A stretch of 64,000 nucleotides of DNA from Betaproteobacteria bacterium Ga0077523 (GTDB lineage Bacteria; Pseudomonadota; Gammaproteobacteria; Burkholderiales; Ga0077523), in assembly GCA_001464695.1 (NCBI GenBank), contig LNDQ01000156.1, positions 62,001 to 126,000 of the forward strand, read 5' to 3'. Positions 34,780 through 44,931 of this stretch are shown here, in pieces. The notes below the pieces were generated by a model. That model was not told the origin of the DNA, made no database searches, and saw nothing but the letters and a program-made list of their open reading frames with translations. The position numbers and the translations under genes were made by a program. Numbering within the stretch: position 1 is the stretch's first letter; every line of letters begins with the position of its first letter.

Positions 34780-35414
34780 AGGGCCGCGGGTGAGTCGACG
34801 CAGGCGCGGGGCTGCGCCGCACGCAAGGTCCGGGGGTCGTGCGCACCGTAGGCGACGGCCACTGCGTCCACCGACGCTGCCCGAGCCATTTCGAGATCGT
34901 GGGTCGTGTCCCCCACCATGACGGCGGCGCTGCGCTCCACTGCCAGTTCGTCGACCAGGAAATCCAGCATGTCGGGGTGAGGCTTGGGAAAACCCTCGTC
35001 GCCGCAGCGCGTGGCGTGGAAGAACCGGCCGAGGTCCGTCTCCTCGAGTGCGCGATCGAGCCCGCGGCGGCTCTTGCCGGTCGCCACGGCGAGAAGGCGG
35101 CCGGAGGCGTGCAGGCGTGCCAGGCCTTCCTCGACGCCTTCGAAGAGTTTCACCACGTGTTCGCCCAGGAGATAGTGATGTCGATACTGTTCAGCTACTC
35201 GTGGATACATATCGGCCGACAACTGCGGAAATAGATACCCCATCGCGTCGATCAGGCCCAGGCCGATGATATGGCGCGCATCGGCGTCGCTGGGCGCTGG
35301 GATGTCGACGTCGCGTGCGGCGCGCTGGATGCTGTCGACGATGTGGGCCGCCGAATCCACCAGCGTGCCGTCCCAGTCGAACACCACCAGCTCGTAACGC
35401 GGCACCGCCGTCAT
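34752..35414 (-). CDS. gph: HAD-family hydrolase, phosphoglycolate phosphatase type
   Basis: 220 residues. HAD motif I VVFDWDGTLVDS, motif II-III region AVATGKSRRGLDRALEE and GFPKPHPDML, motif IV VMVGDTTHDLEMARAA. Size and cap helices fit the Gph/Cof-like class I phosphatases; the exact substrate is inferred. The ATG overlaps the rluC stop (ATGA). Confidence 0.88.
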   Translation of the reverse strand: MTAVPRYELVVFDWDGTLVDSAAHIVDSIQRAARDVDIPAPSDADARHIIGLGLIDAMGYLFPQLSADMYPRVAEQYRHHYLLGEHVVKLFEGVEEGLARLHASGRLLAVATGKSRRGLDRALEETDLGRFFHATRCGDEGFPKPHPDMLDFLVDELAVERSAAVMVGDTTHDLEMARAASVDAVAVAYGAHDPRTLRAAQPRACVDSPAALWRWLEENA

Positions 35415-36367
35415 GCGTCGGCCGCCACGGGTGTGGCCTCGAGTTGCGCGAGGAACGCCGCGAGGTCCGGCGCCAGAGGCGCCTCGAGGACCAGCCGCTC
35501 GCCGGTGGCAGGATGCTCGCATTCGAATCGCGCCGCGTGCAGGAACAACCGCTTGAGCCCGGTCCGGGCGAGCGTCTTGTTGAGCACGAAGTCGCCGTAC
35601 TTGTCGTCACCGGCGATCGGGAAACCGAGGTGCGCTAGATGCACCCGGATCTGGTGCGTGCGGCCGGTCTTCAACTCCGCCTCGAGCAGCGTGAACGCGC
35701 CGAATCGCCGCTGCAGGCGGAACGTGGTCAGTGACGCCTTCCCGTCCTCGCTCACGCTGACCCGGCGCTCGCCCGATGGCAGGACGTGCCGCTCCAGTGC
35801 CAGGCGGACCGACTGCTTGGGCGCCCGCCAGTCGCCCTTGACCAGCACCAGGTATCGCTTGCCGGTGCGGCCGAGGCGGATCTGTTCGTGCAGCCCGGTC
35901 AACGCGCTGCGCTTCTTGGCGAGCAGCAGTACACCTGAGGTTTCCTTGTCCAGGCGGTGCACCAGCTCCAGGAACCGGAGTTGGGTGCGCTCGGCCCGCA
36001 GCCGCTCGATTACCCCGAAGGAAATGCCGCTGCCACCGTGGACGGCGACGCCCGGAGGCTTGTCGATCACCAGCAAGCTGTCGTCCTCGAACACCGTCCG
36101 TGCGCCAAGTGCAGCCGCCGGTGCGGCGGGCGCTGGGCTGGCAGACACCCGGATGGGCGGTACTCGAACCCGGTCGCCGGCCTGCAGCCGCAGGGTCGGG
36201 TCGGCCCGCCGGCTGTTCACCCGGACCTCACCGCTGCGCAGGATGCGGTACACGTGGCTCTTCGGTACCCCTTTCAGTACGCGCAGCAGAAAATTGTCGA
36301 TCCTCTGCCCCTCCGCTTCCTCTCCCAGGTCGAGCCAGGTGACCGATTCTTTACTTAAGCCCTTCAT
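35411..36367 (-). CDS. rluC: 23S rRNA pseudouridine synthase C
   Basis: 318 residues from the ATG at 36367. N-terminal S4 domain (RIDNFLLRVLKGVPKSHVYRILRSG), then the RluA-family catalytic domain: LLVIDKPPGVAVHGGSG and LVHRLDKETSGVLLLAK with the catalytic Asp, later GRTHQIRVHLAHLGFPIAGD. E. coli RluC modifies U955, U2504 and U2580. Divergent from rne, an arrangement conserved in many proteobacteria. An ATG 11 codons earlier is less likely. Confidence 0.93.
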   Translation of the reverse strand: MKGLSKESVTWLDLGEEAEGQRIDNFLLRVLKGVPKSHVYRILRSGEVRVNSRRADPTLRLQAGDRVRVPPIRVSASPAPAAPAAALGARTVFEDDSLLVIDKPPGVAVHGGSGISFGVIERLRAERTQLRFLELVHRLDKETSGVLLLAKKRSALTGLHEQIRLGRTGKRYLVLVKGDWRAPKQSVRLALERHVLPSGERRVSVSEDGKASLTTFRLQRRFGAFTLLEAELKTGRTHQIRVHLAHLGFPIAGDDKYGDFVLNKTLARTGLKRLFLHAARFECEHPATGERLVLEAPLAPDLAAFLAQLEATPVAADA

Positions 36368-36752
36368 TCTGCATATACTCCGGGCCGGTGACAGCCCCAT
36401 GGCGGCATCATAGCGGCAGCCTAGAACTTCTGCCCGATGCGCCCGGTTGAGGTCATCGCCCGCAGCCCGGACCCTCCGGCTGCCGGCCTTCCAGGTTAAG
36501 TTCGCTCACCTCGCCAAGCAGCGATCTCAAGTCCCAGAAACGCGCTCGTACCACCGGCCTCAATCCTTTCGCGCTTGCCGCCAGCTGCGGCTGCGCCGAT
36601 ATCCTAGACAAACCCGCCAACCCATCATCGTTCGTATCCGGCTTTTCAATCTCGTGAGCCTGCCATCGTACGACTAAGGAGCGTCTCCAGTAGCGCGCCG
36701 CCGGCGCGAGTTTGTCGGTCCCGTGGTTTTCCGAGCGCGGGAGAGTACACCG
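36368..36752 (+). promoter_or_regulatory. rluC-rne divergent intergenic region and rne 5' leader
   Basis: 385 bases with no gene. It must hold the divergent promoters and the rne leader, which in enterobacteria folds into hairpins used for RNase E autoregulation. I see a TATGAT hexamer on the minus strand at 36407-36412 as a possible rluC -10 without a good -35, and no clear rne promoter. A GGGAGA Shine-Dalgarno lies at 36740-36745. Confidence 0.4.
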
Positions 36753-39509
36753 ATGAAACGCATGTTGTTCAACGCGACGCAACAAGAGGAAATCCGCGTC
36801 GCCATCGTCGACGGCCAGAAGCTGATCGACCTGGACATCGAAACCTCAGGAAAAGAGCAACGCAAAGGTAACATCTACAAAGGCATCATCACCCGCATCG
36901 AGCCCAGTCTCGAAGCGGCGTTCATCGACTACAGTGCCGACCGGCATGGCTTCCTGCCGTTCAAGGAAATCAGCCGCCAGTACTTCGCCGAAGGCATCGA
37001 TGCCTCGCGCGCCCGCATCCAGGACGCACTGAGGGAAGGTCAGGAGATCATCGTCCAGGTGGACAAGGACGAGCGCGGCACCAAGGGTGCGGCGTTGACC
37101 ACGTATGTGAGCCTGGCCGGTCGCTACGTCGTCCTGATGCCCAACAACCCTCGCGGCGGCGGGGTGTCGCGCCGGGTCGAGGGCGAAGAGCGCAACGAAC
37201 TGCGCGACGCGATCCAGCAGCTCGAAGTGCCCAACGGCATGAGCATCATCGCCCGCACCGCGGGCATCGGCCGCACCGTCGAGGAGTTGAACCGCGACTT
37301 GAGCTACCTGATGCGCCTGTGGAAGGCCATCGAGAATGCTTCCAAGTCGCAGGGCGGCGCGTTCCTGATCTACCAGGAAGGCTCGCTGGTCATCCGGGCG
37401 ATCCGCGACTACTTCCAGCACGACATCGGCGAACTGCTGATCGACAACGAAGCCATCTTCGAGCAGGCACGCCAGTTCATGGGCCATGTGATGCCCGAGA
37501 ACGTGAACCGCGTGAAGCTCTACGGCGACGACGTGCCGCTCTTCTCCCGCTTCCAGATCGAGCATCAGATCGAGACCGCGTATGCGCGGCAGGTGCCGCT
37601 GCCCTCCGGCGGTGCCGTGGTCATCGACCACACCGAAGCGCTGGTGTCGATCGACGTCAACTCGGCGCGGGCCACCAAGGGCCACGACATCGAGGCCACG
37701 GCTTTCAACACCAACGTGGAAGCTGCGGACGAAATCGCACGCCAGTTGCGCCTGCGCGACCTGGGCGGCCTGGTGGTGATCGACTTCATCGACATGGAGT
37801 CGGCCAAGAACCAGCGCGAGGTGGAGAATCGCCTGCGCGACGCGCTGCACTACGACCGCGCGCGGGTGCAGATCGGCAAGATCTCGCGTTTCGGCCTGAT
37901 GGAACTCTCGCGCCAGCGACTCCAGACCTCACTGGGCGAAACCAGCCACATCGCTTGCCCTCGGTGCCACGGCATCGGTCACATCCGCGGCATCGAGTCC
38001 TCCGCGCTGCACGTCCTGCGCATCCTGCAGGAGGAGGCGATGAAGGAGAACACGGCGGCGGTGCATGCCCAGGTGCCCATCGAGGTGGCGACCTACCTGC
38101 TGAACGAGAAGCGTGGTGAGTTCCATTCGATGGAGGCGCGCCTCAAGGTGAGCGTGGTGCTGATTCCGAACATGCACCTCGAGACGCCCAACTACACGGT
38201 CACGCGGCTGCGTCACGACGAACTGAACCAGACCGGTCCGCTCCCCGCCAGCTACCAGATGGTGGAAGCGCCCTCGGAAGCCGCCGAGCAGGTGCCCGGC
38301 GTGCCGGTCGAGAAGCCGCCGCGTCCGGAAGCCGCCGTCAAGGGCGTCACTCCGGAGCAGCCGGTGGCTGCGCGCGCGCCGGAACCCCCGCCGCCCGCAC
38401 CCAAGGAGCCCTCGATCCTGCAGAAGATCTTCGGCTGGCTGACCCGCAAGCCGGAAGAATCCGCACCTGACGTCAAGGCGCCGCCGCGGGGCCGTGAACC
38501 CCGTCGTGGTGGCCGCGATAGCGGCGAGCGCCGTGATCGCCGTCCGCAGGACGGCCGTGGACGCGGTGGCGAAGGTCGCGGCGAAGCAGACGGTAGCCGC
38601 CGTCGGGGCCGCGGCGGTGAACGCGACCGCAATCAGCCGCAGCCCCAGGGCGGAGCACCGGCCTCAGAGCGCGAAGAAGCCGCAGCCCGCGCCCCGCAGC
38701 AGCAGGGCGAAGGTCGCAACCGCCAGCGTCCGCCGAAGCAGCGTGGTGAAGGCCGTGAAGGTCGTGAACCGCGCGAGCCGAGAGAGCCGAGAGAGCCCAG
38801 ACAGGGTCGCGAGGCGCCGCGCGACGGTGACCGCGAAAGCGCGCCCCCGCAGCAGGGCAGGCTGACCGAGCGCCCGGCTGGCACCGATGCACCGCTGACC
38901 GATGGCGGTACCGGTGAAGGCCGCGGTCGCCGCCGCCGCGGACGGCGCGATCGGCAGCGCGGTGAGGGCAACGAGACCGATCGTGGCAGCGCCCCGCTGC
39001 AAGCCATGGAAGCATCTTCTGCCATGTTGGTCGAGGAAGAGGCGGCAATCACCACCGTGGTCGACGCCCCGTTCACCGAACCTGTGGCTCGCGAAACGTC
39101 CGTCGCCATGCCCTCCTTCATGCTCCCGCCAACCGAGCGCGAGGAAGTTGCGCCGGTAGAGGTTGCCGAACCGGAGGAAGCGGAACCGGTCGAGGCCGCC
39201 GCTGCCGAACCCGCCATCGAGGAACCGGTGGCTCCGCCACCTGCTCCGCGCGCTTTCGTGGAGATGTTTTCGCAGCGTATCGCCGATCCGGTGAATGCGC
39301 CGCCGGTCGAGTCGCTGACGGTGCCTCTGCCGCCGGCAGCCGAGCCGATTCAGTTGCCGGAAGGCATGGAGATGATCGAGACCCGTGCCGAACGTGCGGC
39401 GGCGGCAGTCGCCGAGGAAGCCGTCCCCGAGGTGCCCCGCCGGCCGCGCCCGCGGCCTCAGGCGGTCGCGGCTGACGAACCCATGCAGCAGGTGGAAACG
39501 CGCAAGTAG
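36753..39509 (+). CDS. rne: Ribonuclease E
   Basis: 918 residues. Catalytic half: S1 domain about 35-120 (GNIYKGIITRIEPSLEAAF), 5' sensor, DNase-I subdomain with metal ligands in VSIDVNSARATKG and VVIDFIDMES, and the zinc-link CPRCHG. The C-terminal 400 residues are low-complexity, with Pro/Glu linkers, a DKTRG-like Arg/Gly/Glu-rich block (QPQPQGGAP, RGRRRRGRRDR) and an acidic, Pro-Glu tail. This half should scaffold a degradosome and bind RNA. The ATG at 36753 gives MKRMLFNATQ, the family start. The strand and rluC neighbour are typical. Confidence 0.97.
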   Translation: MKRMLFNATQQEEIRVAIVDGQKLIDLDIETSGKEQRKGNIYKGIITRIEPSLEAAFIDYSADRHGFLPFKEISRQYFAEGIDASRARIQDALREGQEIIVQVDKDERGTKGAALTTYVSLAGRYVVLMPNNPRGGGVSRRVEGEERNELRDAIQQLEVPNGMSIIARTAGIGRTVEELNRDLSYLMRLWKAIENASKSQGGAFLIYQEGSLVIRAIRDYFQHDIGELLIDNEAIFEQARQFMGHVMPENVNRVKLYGDDVPLFSRFQIEHQIETAYARQVPLPSGGAVVIDHTEALVSIDVNSARATKGHDIEATAFNTNVEAADEIARQLRLRDLGGLVVIDFIDMESAKNQREVENRLRDALHYDRARVQIGKISRFGLMELSRQRLQTSLGETSHIACPRCHGIGHIRGIESSALHVLRILQEEAMKENTAAVHAQVPIEVATYLLNEKRGEFHSMEARLKVSVVLIPNMHLETPNYTVTRLRHDELNQTGPLPASYQMVEAPSEAAEQVPGVPVEKPPRPEAAVKGVTPEQPVAARAPEPPPPAPKEPSILQKIFGWLTRKPEESAPDVKAPPRGREPRRGGRDSGERRDRRPQDGRGRGGEGRGEADGSRRRGRGGERDRNQPQPQGGAPASEREEAAARAPQQQGEGRNRQRPPKQRGEGREGREPREPREPREPRQGREAPRDGDRESAPPQQGRLTERPAGTDAPLTDGGTGEGRGRRRRGRRDRQRGEGNETDRGSAPLQAMEASSAMLVEEEAAITTVVDAPFTEPVARETSVAMPSFMLPPTEREEVAPVEVAEPEEAEPVEAAAAEPAIEEPVAPPPAPRAFVEMFSQRIADPVNAPPVESLTVPLPPAAEPIQLPEGMEMIETRAERAAAAVAEEAVPEVPRRPRPRPQAVAADEPMQQVETRK
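38773..38798 (+). repeat. Short tandem repeat in the RNase E tail
   Basis: A 9-base unit, AGAGAGCCG and close variants, encodes successive Arg-Glu-Pro triplets in the disordered C-terminal half. Such repeats can change copy number by slippage without shifting frame. Confidence 0.6.
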
Positions 39510-39530
39510 CGCATCGCCGTTCTTGAAGTC

Positions 39531-39566
39531 ATGCGAAAGGCCGGTTGCACCGGCCTTTCGCATTTT
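39531..39566. terminator. Bidirectional intrinsic terminator between rne and the phosphatase gene
   Basis: ATGCGAAAGGCCGG at 39531-39544 pairs perfectly with CCGGCCTTTCGCAT at 39550-39563, loop TTGCA, followed by TTT on the plus strand. It stands between the convergent rne and phosphatase genes and should work in at least the rne direction. Confidence 0.85.
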
Positions 39567-40069
39567 CAGGGTTGCTCGAGGCGCTGTTGCACGCGGACGA
39601 GCAGGCCATCCGCGGCGGCTTCGATCAGGTCCAGTACCAGTTCGAACCCTTTGGGGCCGCCGTAGTACGGATCGGGCACTTCCCGCAACGACTGATCCGG
39701 CGCGAAGTCGAGCAGCAGCCCGAGATGTCCCGGATGATTCGGTGGCCGCAGGCGCTGCAAGGCACCGAGGTTGTCGCGATCCATCGCCAGCACGAACTCG
39801 AACTTGGTGAAGTCCTCCGGTACCACCTTGCGGGCCTTGAGCCCGTTCAACGCGTAGCTGCGTTGGGCAGCGGTCGCAATGCTGCGTCGGTCCGGCGGTT
39901 GGCCGATGTGGTACGCGTGCGTGCCGGCGGAATCCACCAGCACGCGGTTCTGCAGGCGCGCCTGCTCGATCCGGTGCCGGAATACGCCCTCCGCCGTGGG
40001 CGAGCGACAAATGTTGCCCATGCAGACGAACAGCACGCCGACCTTGTCCGCACCACCGAGAAGTGCCAT
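39566..40069 (-). CDS. Low-molecular-weight protein tyrosine phosphatase
   Basis: 167 residues. P-loop VLFVCMGNICRSPTAEG holds the C-x5-R active site, and DPYYGGPKGFELVLDLIE supplies the general acid Asp. Bacterial relatives often control tyrosine kinases of polysaccharide export (Wzb/Etp) but no kinase is adjacent. The last base meets the terminator of rne. Located between rne and uvrB. Confidence 0.93.
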   Translation of the reverse strand: MALLGGADKVGVLFVCMGNICRSPTAEGVFRHRIEQARLQNRVLVDSAGTHAYHIGQPPDRRSIATAAQRSYALNGLKARKVVPEDFTKFEFVLAMDRDNLGALQRLRPPNHPGHLGLLLDFAPDQSLREVPDPYYGGPKGFELVLDLIEAAADGLLVRVQQRLEQP

Positions 40070-40085
40070 GGCGTCCTGACGAGCT

Positions 40086-42155
40086 TCAGCGGCCCGCCGC
40101 GCGCGGCAAGGGGATCACATTGGCGCCGCCCGCACCCTCGTCGGTGCCGAACAACTTCTCTTTCAGCCGGCGCAACTCGTCACGGAGCTCTGCTGCGCGC
40201 TCGAACTCGAGGTTGCGCGCGTGATCGAGCATCTCCTTCTCGACGCGCTTGATTTCCTTGGCGAGATCCTTTTCGCTCATGCTGCCCACGACCGCCTCGT
40301 TGCGTGCCGCCTTCAGCTGCGTACGCGAACCTTCGGTGTCGTACACGCCGTCGATCAGATCCTTGACGCGCTTCACCACGCCCTTGGCCACGATCCCGTG
40401 CGCCGTATTGAACGCCAATTGCCGGTCGCGGCGCCGATCGGTTTCCGCGATCGCCCGCTGCATCGAGTCGGTGATCCTGTCGGCATAGAGAATTGCGGTG
40501 CCATTGATGTGGCGCGCCGCCCGGCCGATGGTCTGGATCAGCGAACGTTCCGATCGGAGGAAGCCTTCCTTGTCGGCGTCGAGGATCGCGACCAGCGACA
40601 CTTCTGGCAGATCCAGCCCTTCGCGCAGCAGGTTGATCCCCACCAGCACATCGAACTCGCCCAGCCGCAAGTCGCGGATGATCTCGACCCGTTCGACGGT
40701 GTCGACGTCAGAGTGCAGGTAGCGCACCTTCACGCCGTGCTCGGCGAGGTATTCGGTGAGGTCTTCCGCCATGCGCTTGGTGAGCGTGGTCACCAGAACG
40801 CGCTCCTGTGCATTCACCCGCTGGGTGATTTCCGACAGCAGGTCATCCACCTGTGTGGCCGCTGGACGAACGATGACCTGGGGATCGACCAGGCCGGTCG
40901 GACGCACCAGCTGTTCCACCACCTGTTGCTGGTGGTCGGCCTCGTAGTCGGCCGGCGTGGCCGAGACGAAGATGGTCTGGGGCATCATCGCCTCGAATTC
41001 GTCGAAGCGCAGCGGGCGGTTGTCGAGTGCACTAGGCAGGCGGAAGCCGTAGTCGACCAGGTTCTCCTTGCGCGCACGGTCGCCCTTGTACATGCCGCCG
41101 ATCTGCGGCATGGTCACGTGGCTCTCGTCGATGATCATGAGCGTGCCGGGCGGCAGGTAGTCGATCAGCGTCGGCGGCGGCTCGCCGGGCTGGCGGCCAG
41201 ACAGATGCCGCGAGTAGTTCTCGATGCCTTTGCAGAAGCCGAGCTCGTTCAGCATCTCCAGGTCGAATCGCGTGCGCTGTTCGATACGCTGCGCCTCCAC
41301 CAGTTTGCCGGAGCGATGGAAATGGTCGGTACGCTCGGCGAGCTCCAGCTTGATCGCGTCGACCGCCTTCAAGGTCGTGCTGCGCGGTGTGACGTAGTGA
41401 CTCGATGGATAGACGGTGAACCGCGCCACTTTCGAAAGGATGTGTCCGGTGAGCGGATCGAACAGTGACAGCGATTCGACTTCGTCGTCGAACAGGACGA
41501 CACGCACCGCGGTCTCCGAATGTTCCGCCGGGAAAATGTCGAGCACGTCGCCTCGAACCCGGAACGTGCCGCGGCGGAACTCGAGTTCGGAGCGTTCGTA
41601 TTGCATTTCCGCCAGCCGCTGGATCGCCTGCCGTTGCGGCATCTTCTCGTGCTCGCGCAGGTGCAGGATCATCGAGTGATAATCGACCGGGTCGCCGATG
41701 CCGTAGATGGCCGACACGGTCGCCACGATCACGGCGTCGTCGCGTTCGAGCAGCGATTTGGTGGCCGACAGGCGCATCTGCTCGATGTGCTCGTTGATGC
41801 TCGAGTCTTTCTCGATGTAGAGATCGCGTGAGGGCACGTAGGCTTCCGGCTGGTAGTAGTCGTAGTACGAAACGAAGTACTCGACTGCGTTCTCCGGAAA
41901 GAACTCGCGCATCTCCGCGTAGAGCTGGGCCGCGAGCGTCTTGTTGGGCGCCATGACGATCGCCGGCTTGCCGATGCGCGCGATCACGTGCGCCATCGTG
42001 TAGGTCTTGCCCGATCCCGTGACGCCGAGCAGCGTCTGGTACTTCATGCCGCGGTGCAGGCCGTCCGTGATGCGCGTGATTGCTTCCGGCTGGTCGCCCG
42101 CAGGTTCAAACGGCTGGTGCAGCCGGAACGGGCTGTTGGGGAAGGTGGCGATCAC
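40086..42155 (-). CDS. uvrB: Excinuclease ABC subunit B
   Basis: 689 residues from a GTG start. Damage-verification helicase of nucleotide excision repair, working with UvrC at 3.0-4.9 kb. Walker [15 protein letters not shown], the beta-hairpin region [13 protein letters not shown], Walker B IDESHV, helicase motifs IV-VI ([39 protein letters not shown]), and a C-terminal UVR coiled coil ([21 protein letters not shown]). Complete. Confidence 0.97.
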   Translation of the reverse strand: MIATFPNSPFRLHQPFEPAGDQPEAITRITDGLHRGMKYQTLLGVTGSGKTYTMAHVIARIGKPAIVMAPNKTLAAQLYAEMREFFPENAVEYFVSYYDYYQPEAYVPSRDLYIEKDSSINEHIEQMRLSATKSLLERDDAVIVATVSAIYGIGDPVDYHSMILHLREHEKMPQRQAIQRLAEMQYERSELEFRRGTFRVRGDVLDIFPAEHSETAVRVVLFDDEVESLSLFDPLTGHILSKVARFTVYPSSHYVTPRSTTLKAVDAIKLELAERTDHFHRSGKLVEAQRIEQRTRFDLEMLNELGFCKGIENYSRHLSGRQPGEPPPTLIDYLPPGTLMIIDESHVTMPQIGGMYKGDRARKENLVDYGFRLPSALDNRPLRFDEFEAMMPQTIFVSATPADYEADHQQQVVEQLVRPTGLVDPQVIVRPAATQVDDLLSEITQRVNAQERVLVTTLTKRMAEDLTEYLAEHGVKVRYLHSDVDTVERVEIIRDLRLGEFDVLVGINLLREGLDLPEVSLVAILDADKEGFLRSERSLIQTIGRAARHINGTAILYADRITDSMQRAIAETDRRRDRQLAFNTAHGIVAKGVVKRVKDLIDGVYDTEGSRTQLKAARNEAVVGSMSEKDLAKEIKRVEKEMLDHARNLEFERAAELRDELRRLKEKLFGTDEGAGGANVIPLPRAAGR

Positions 42156-42293
42156 AGGTAAAATATCGGGTCGAACTCGATGGAATTCGAGTCTAGCACG
42201 CGATGTCGGCGCGTCTGCCGGCCGCGGGCGCGCAGGTCGTGAACCGGCCCCGTTTCCGGCGGCGCGGTCCTTTCAATCCACAGGATCCAGAAG

Positions 42294-43502
42294 ATGACGT
42301 CCTCCGTTTTCGCCGCGGTACCGATGGCACCGCGCGACCCCATCCTCGGTGTGACCGAGACTTTCAACGCCGACACCAATCCGAAGAAGGTGAACCTGGG
42401 GGTGGGCGTCTACACCGACGATGGCGGCAAGGTGCCGCTGCTGGAGTGCGTCCGCCGTGCGGAGCAGCAACTGGTTGCTTCCGCCCTGCCCCGTTCCTAC
42501 CTGCCGATCGACGGCCTCGTCGCCTACGACCGTGCGGTACAGGCGCTGGTTCTGGGTGCCGACAGCGCAGCAATCCGCGACAAGCGTGCCGTGACCATCC
42601 AGGCACTCGGCGGCACCGGTGGCCTCAAGATCGGTGCCGACTTCCTGCGCCGGATCGCGCCCGAGGCCCAGGTCTGGATCAGCGATCCGAGCTGGGAGAA
42701 TCACCGTGCACTGTTCGAGGGGGCCGGTTTCACGGTCAACGCCTATCCCTACTACCTTGCGCAGACCCATGGGCTCGACTTCCCTGGCATGGTTGGGGCG
42801 CTCGAGAGCATGCCGGCGGGATCCATCGTCGTGCTGCATGCCTGCTGCCACAACCCAACCGGCGTCGATCTCTCTGCCGAGCAATGGGCGAAGGTCATCG
42901 AGATCGTATCGAAGCGCAACCTGATTCCGTTCCTCGATATCGCCTATCAGGGATTCGGTGACGGCATCGATGCTGACGCGGCCGCGGTGCGCAGGTTCGA
43001 AGCTGCGGGCGGACCGCTCTTCATCTCCAACTCATTCTCGAAATCCTTCTCGCTGTACGGTGAGCGTGTCGGTGCACTCACGGTAGTTGCCGGCAGCGGT
43101 GAGGAAGCAGCGCGCCTGCTGAGTCAGTTGAAGCGGGTCGTGCGCACCAACTATTCGAACCCGCCGACCCATGGCGGCAAGGTAGTCGCCACGGTGCTGG
43201 AATCGCCGGAGTTGCGCGCCTTGTGGGAGCAGGAACTCGCCGGCATGCGCGATAGGATCCGGTCGATGCGCGGTGCGCTGGTGGAAAAACTGCACGCGCA
43301 AGTGCCCCAGGCGAACTTCGAGTTCGTCAAGCAGCAACGCGGCATGTTCTCGTATTCAGGGCTCACCAAGGCGCAGGTGCAGCGCTTGCGCGAGGAGTTC
43401 TCCGTCTATGCGATCGACACCGGACGCATCTGCGTCGCGGCGCTCAACACGAAGAACATCGATCATGTGGCCACAGCCGTGGCCGCGGTACTCAGGGGCT
43501 AG
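42294..43502 (+). CDS. Class I aminotransferase (aspartate/aromatic amino acid)
   Basis: 402 residues of the AspC/TyrB subgroup. VNLGVGVYTDDGGKVPLLECV at the N-terminus, QALGGTGGLKIGADF, the PLP-binding Lys in SNSFSKSFSLYGERVGAL and the substrate Arg region GRICVAALN. Uses pyridoxal phosphate to interconvert aspartate or aromatic amino acids with their 2-oxo acids. AspC and TyrB cannot be distinguished by eye. Divergent from uvrB; its end overlaps the convergent AsmA-like gene by 4 bases. Confidence 0.92.
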   Translation: MTSSVFAAVPMAPRDPILGVTETFNADTNPKKVNLGVGVYTDDGGKVPLLECVRRAEQQLVASALPRSYLPIDGLVAYDRAVQALVLGADSAAIRDKRAVTIQALGGTGGLKIGADFLRRIAPEAQVWISDPSWENHRALFEGAGFTVNAYPYYLAQTHGLDFPGMVGALESMPAGSIVVLHACCHNPTGVDLSAEQWAKVIEIVSKRNLIPFLDIAYQGFGDGIDADAAAVRRFEAAGGPLFISNSFSKSFSLYGERVGALTVVAGSGEEAARLLSQLKRVVRTNYSNPPTHGGKVVATVLESPELRALWEQELAGMRDRIRSMRGALVEKLHAQVPQANFEFVKQQRGMFSYSGLTKAQVQRLREEFSVYAIDTGRICVAALNTKNIDHVATAVAAVLRG

Positions 43503-44890
43503 CGCCCAGCGCCGTTCTCATCGACGCGCTTGCGGGGGCTGCCGCCGAAGAGCTTTTTCGTGAGCACGCCCGCCTTTGCACCGATGGCGGTGCCGACCCC
43601 GGGCAGGATCGCCGTGCCAACCGCTGCGCCGGCCAGCGCGGCCTTGCTCGGCCGCACCACGGGATCGTCGACGGTGCCGGAGATGCTGAGCGGTGTGGCG
43701 ATGAGCGATGCCGTACCGCGCACTTCTGCCGAGATATCGCCAGAGAGTTCCCTGGATCGGGAGATCGATACGTCCCCGGTGGCCTTGAGCAGACCGGACG
43801 CGATCTCCAGAGCGGAGAAGTGGAAGCCCTCCCGATCGACGGCGAAATGGCCCGTGAGATAGTCGAAACGTGTGTCGCCGCTTTTCGCGTCGGTGGTGCC
43901 GAGGACCGAGCGCGCGGCTGCATTGAGATCCATGCCCTTCAGGACGCCGTGTGCGATCTCGAAATCCGTATCGAGCTGCAGGGCATCGGCGATGCCGCCT
44001 GCGACGGGAGCGGAAGCCGAAACAACGGGCTTGGCTCGCAGGCGGCCCGACAACGACGAGTTGCCGCCGACCGCGACCGCGACCGCGAGCGGCGCGACGG
44101 CGACGTCGGTGACGGTGAATCTGCCGTCGAGTTTCCAGCCACCCTTCCAGCCGAGCAGAAGATTGCCGACTACGGCGCCGTCGTACAGTCGACCATCGAT
44201 GGTCCGCAGGGCGAGGCCATGCGCGTTGACAGTCCCGCGCGCGTCGAGGCGATCGAACTTCACCGGACGGCCCACGGGCAGGTGCCACTCCCGCGCGATC
44301 ACCTCGAGCGAGAAATCGCGTCCGGCAGGTTGCAGGGTCGCCCTCAGGCGTCCTCCGGCCTGCGCGAGGTCCACACGCTCGAGTGCCCTTGTCGCGTCGA
44401 ACTGAATGGTGGCATCCAGGTTTGCGATGGAACCGGCGGCGAGGCGCAACTCAGCGTCGGTGATCCGGACCCGTTCGACTCGGGGCTCCGGCGAGGCGGA
44501 GCCATCGGCCTTGCGCGGGGCGCCCGCCGCATGGGCAAGTACTGCGAGGCCAGCCTGCTCGATCCAGGGGCGCACCACATGGATATCAAGGACTAGGCCG
44601 GCTGTCGCAAGGAGGCTCGACAGCTGCGGCGTCACCACGATCGCGTCGATGCCGGCCGAGACTGGCTGGCCAATGGACGTCCGGTAGGCCGTCACGTGCG
44701 GACGTGGCAGCAGGTGCAGGCGCAACGCTTCGACGCGCACCGGCTGGCCGAGCGTGGCGGCGGCGCTCTGTTCGATCGCCGGGATGTAACTTCCCAGCGG
44801 TACGACGTACGGCACCACCAGCGCGACCAGCAATACTGCGGCCGCGCACCAGGCGATCAGCCTGGCGCGTCGGGATACACCCATGCTCAT
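43499..44890 (-). CDS. AsmA-like inner-membrane-anchored protein
   Basis: 463 residues. N-terminal membrane helix LIAWCAAAVLLVALVVPYVVP then a periplasmic part with AsmA features: YIPAIEQSAAATLGQPVRVEALRLHLLPRPHV, repeated amphipathic beta strands, and DVAVAPLAVAVAVGGNSSLSGRL, later SISGTVDDPVVRPS. AsmA relatives are proposed lipid-transfer or outer-membrane assembly proteins. C-terminal Gly/Ala-rich and basic stretch VGTAILPGVGTAIGAKAGVLTKK is unusual but found in such proteins. Exact role unknown. Divergent from tRNA-Asn. Confidence 0.82.
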   Translation of the reverse strand: MSMGVSRRARLIAWCAAAVLLVALVVPYVVPLGSYIPAIEQSAAATLGQPVRVEALRLHLLPRPHVTAYRTSIGQPVSAGIDAIVVTPQLSSLLATAGLVLDIHVVRPWIEQAGLAVLAHAAGAPRKADGSASPEPRVERVRITDAELRLAAGSIANLDATIQFDATRALERVDLAQAGGRLRATLQPAGRDFSLEVIAREWHLPVGRPVKFDRLDARGTVNAHGLALRTIDGRLYDGAVVGNLLLGWKGGWKLDGRFTVTDVAVAPLAVAVAVGGNSSLSGRLRAKPVVSASAPVAGGIADALQLDTDFEIAHGVLKGMDLNAAARSVLGTTDAKSGDTRFDYLTGHFAVDREGFHFSALEIASGLLKATGDVSISRSRELSGDISAEVRGTASLIATPLSISGTVDDPVVRPSKAALAGAAVGTAILPGVGTAIGAKAGVLTKKLFGGSPRKRVDENGAGR

Positions 44891-44918
44891 TGACCCTTGA
44901 AATCCTGATGACTATGAT
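44890..44918 (+). promoter_or_regulatory. Sigma-70 promoter of tRNA-Asn
   Basis: TTGACC at 44890-44895, 17-base spacer, TATGAT at 44913-44918; transcription would start near 44925, 7 bases before the tRNA. The -35 abuts the start codon of the divergent AsmA-like gene. Confidence 0.75.
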
Positions 44919-44931
44919 AGCGGGCTTCGAT

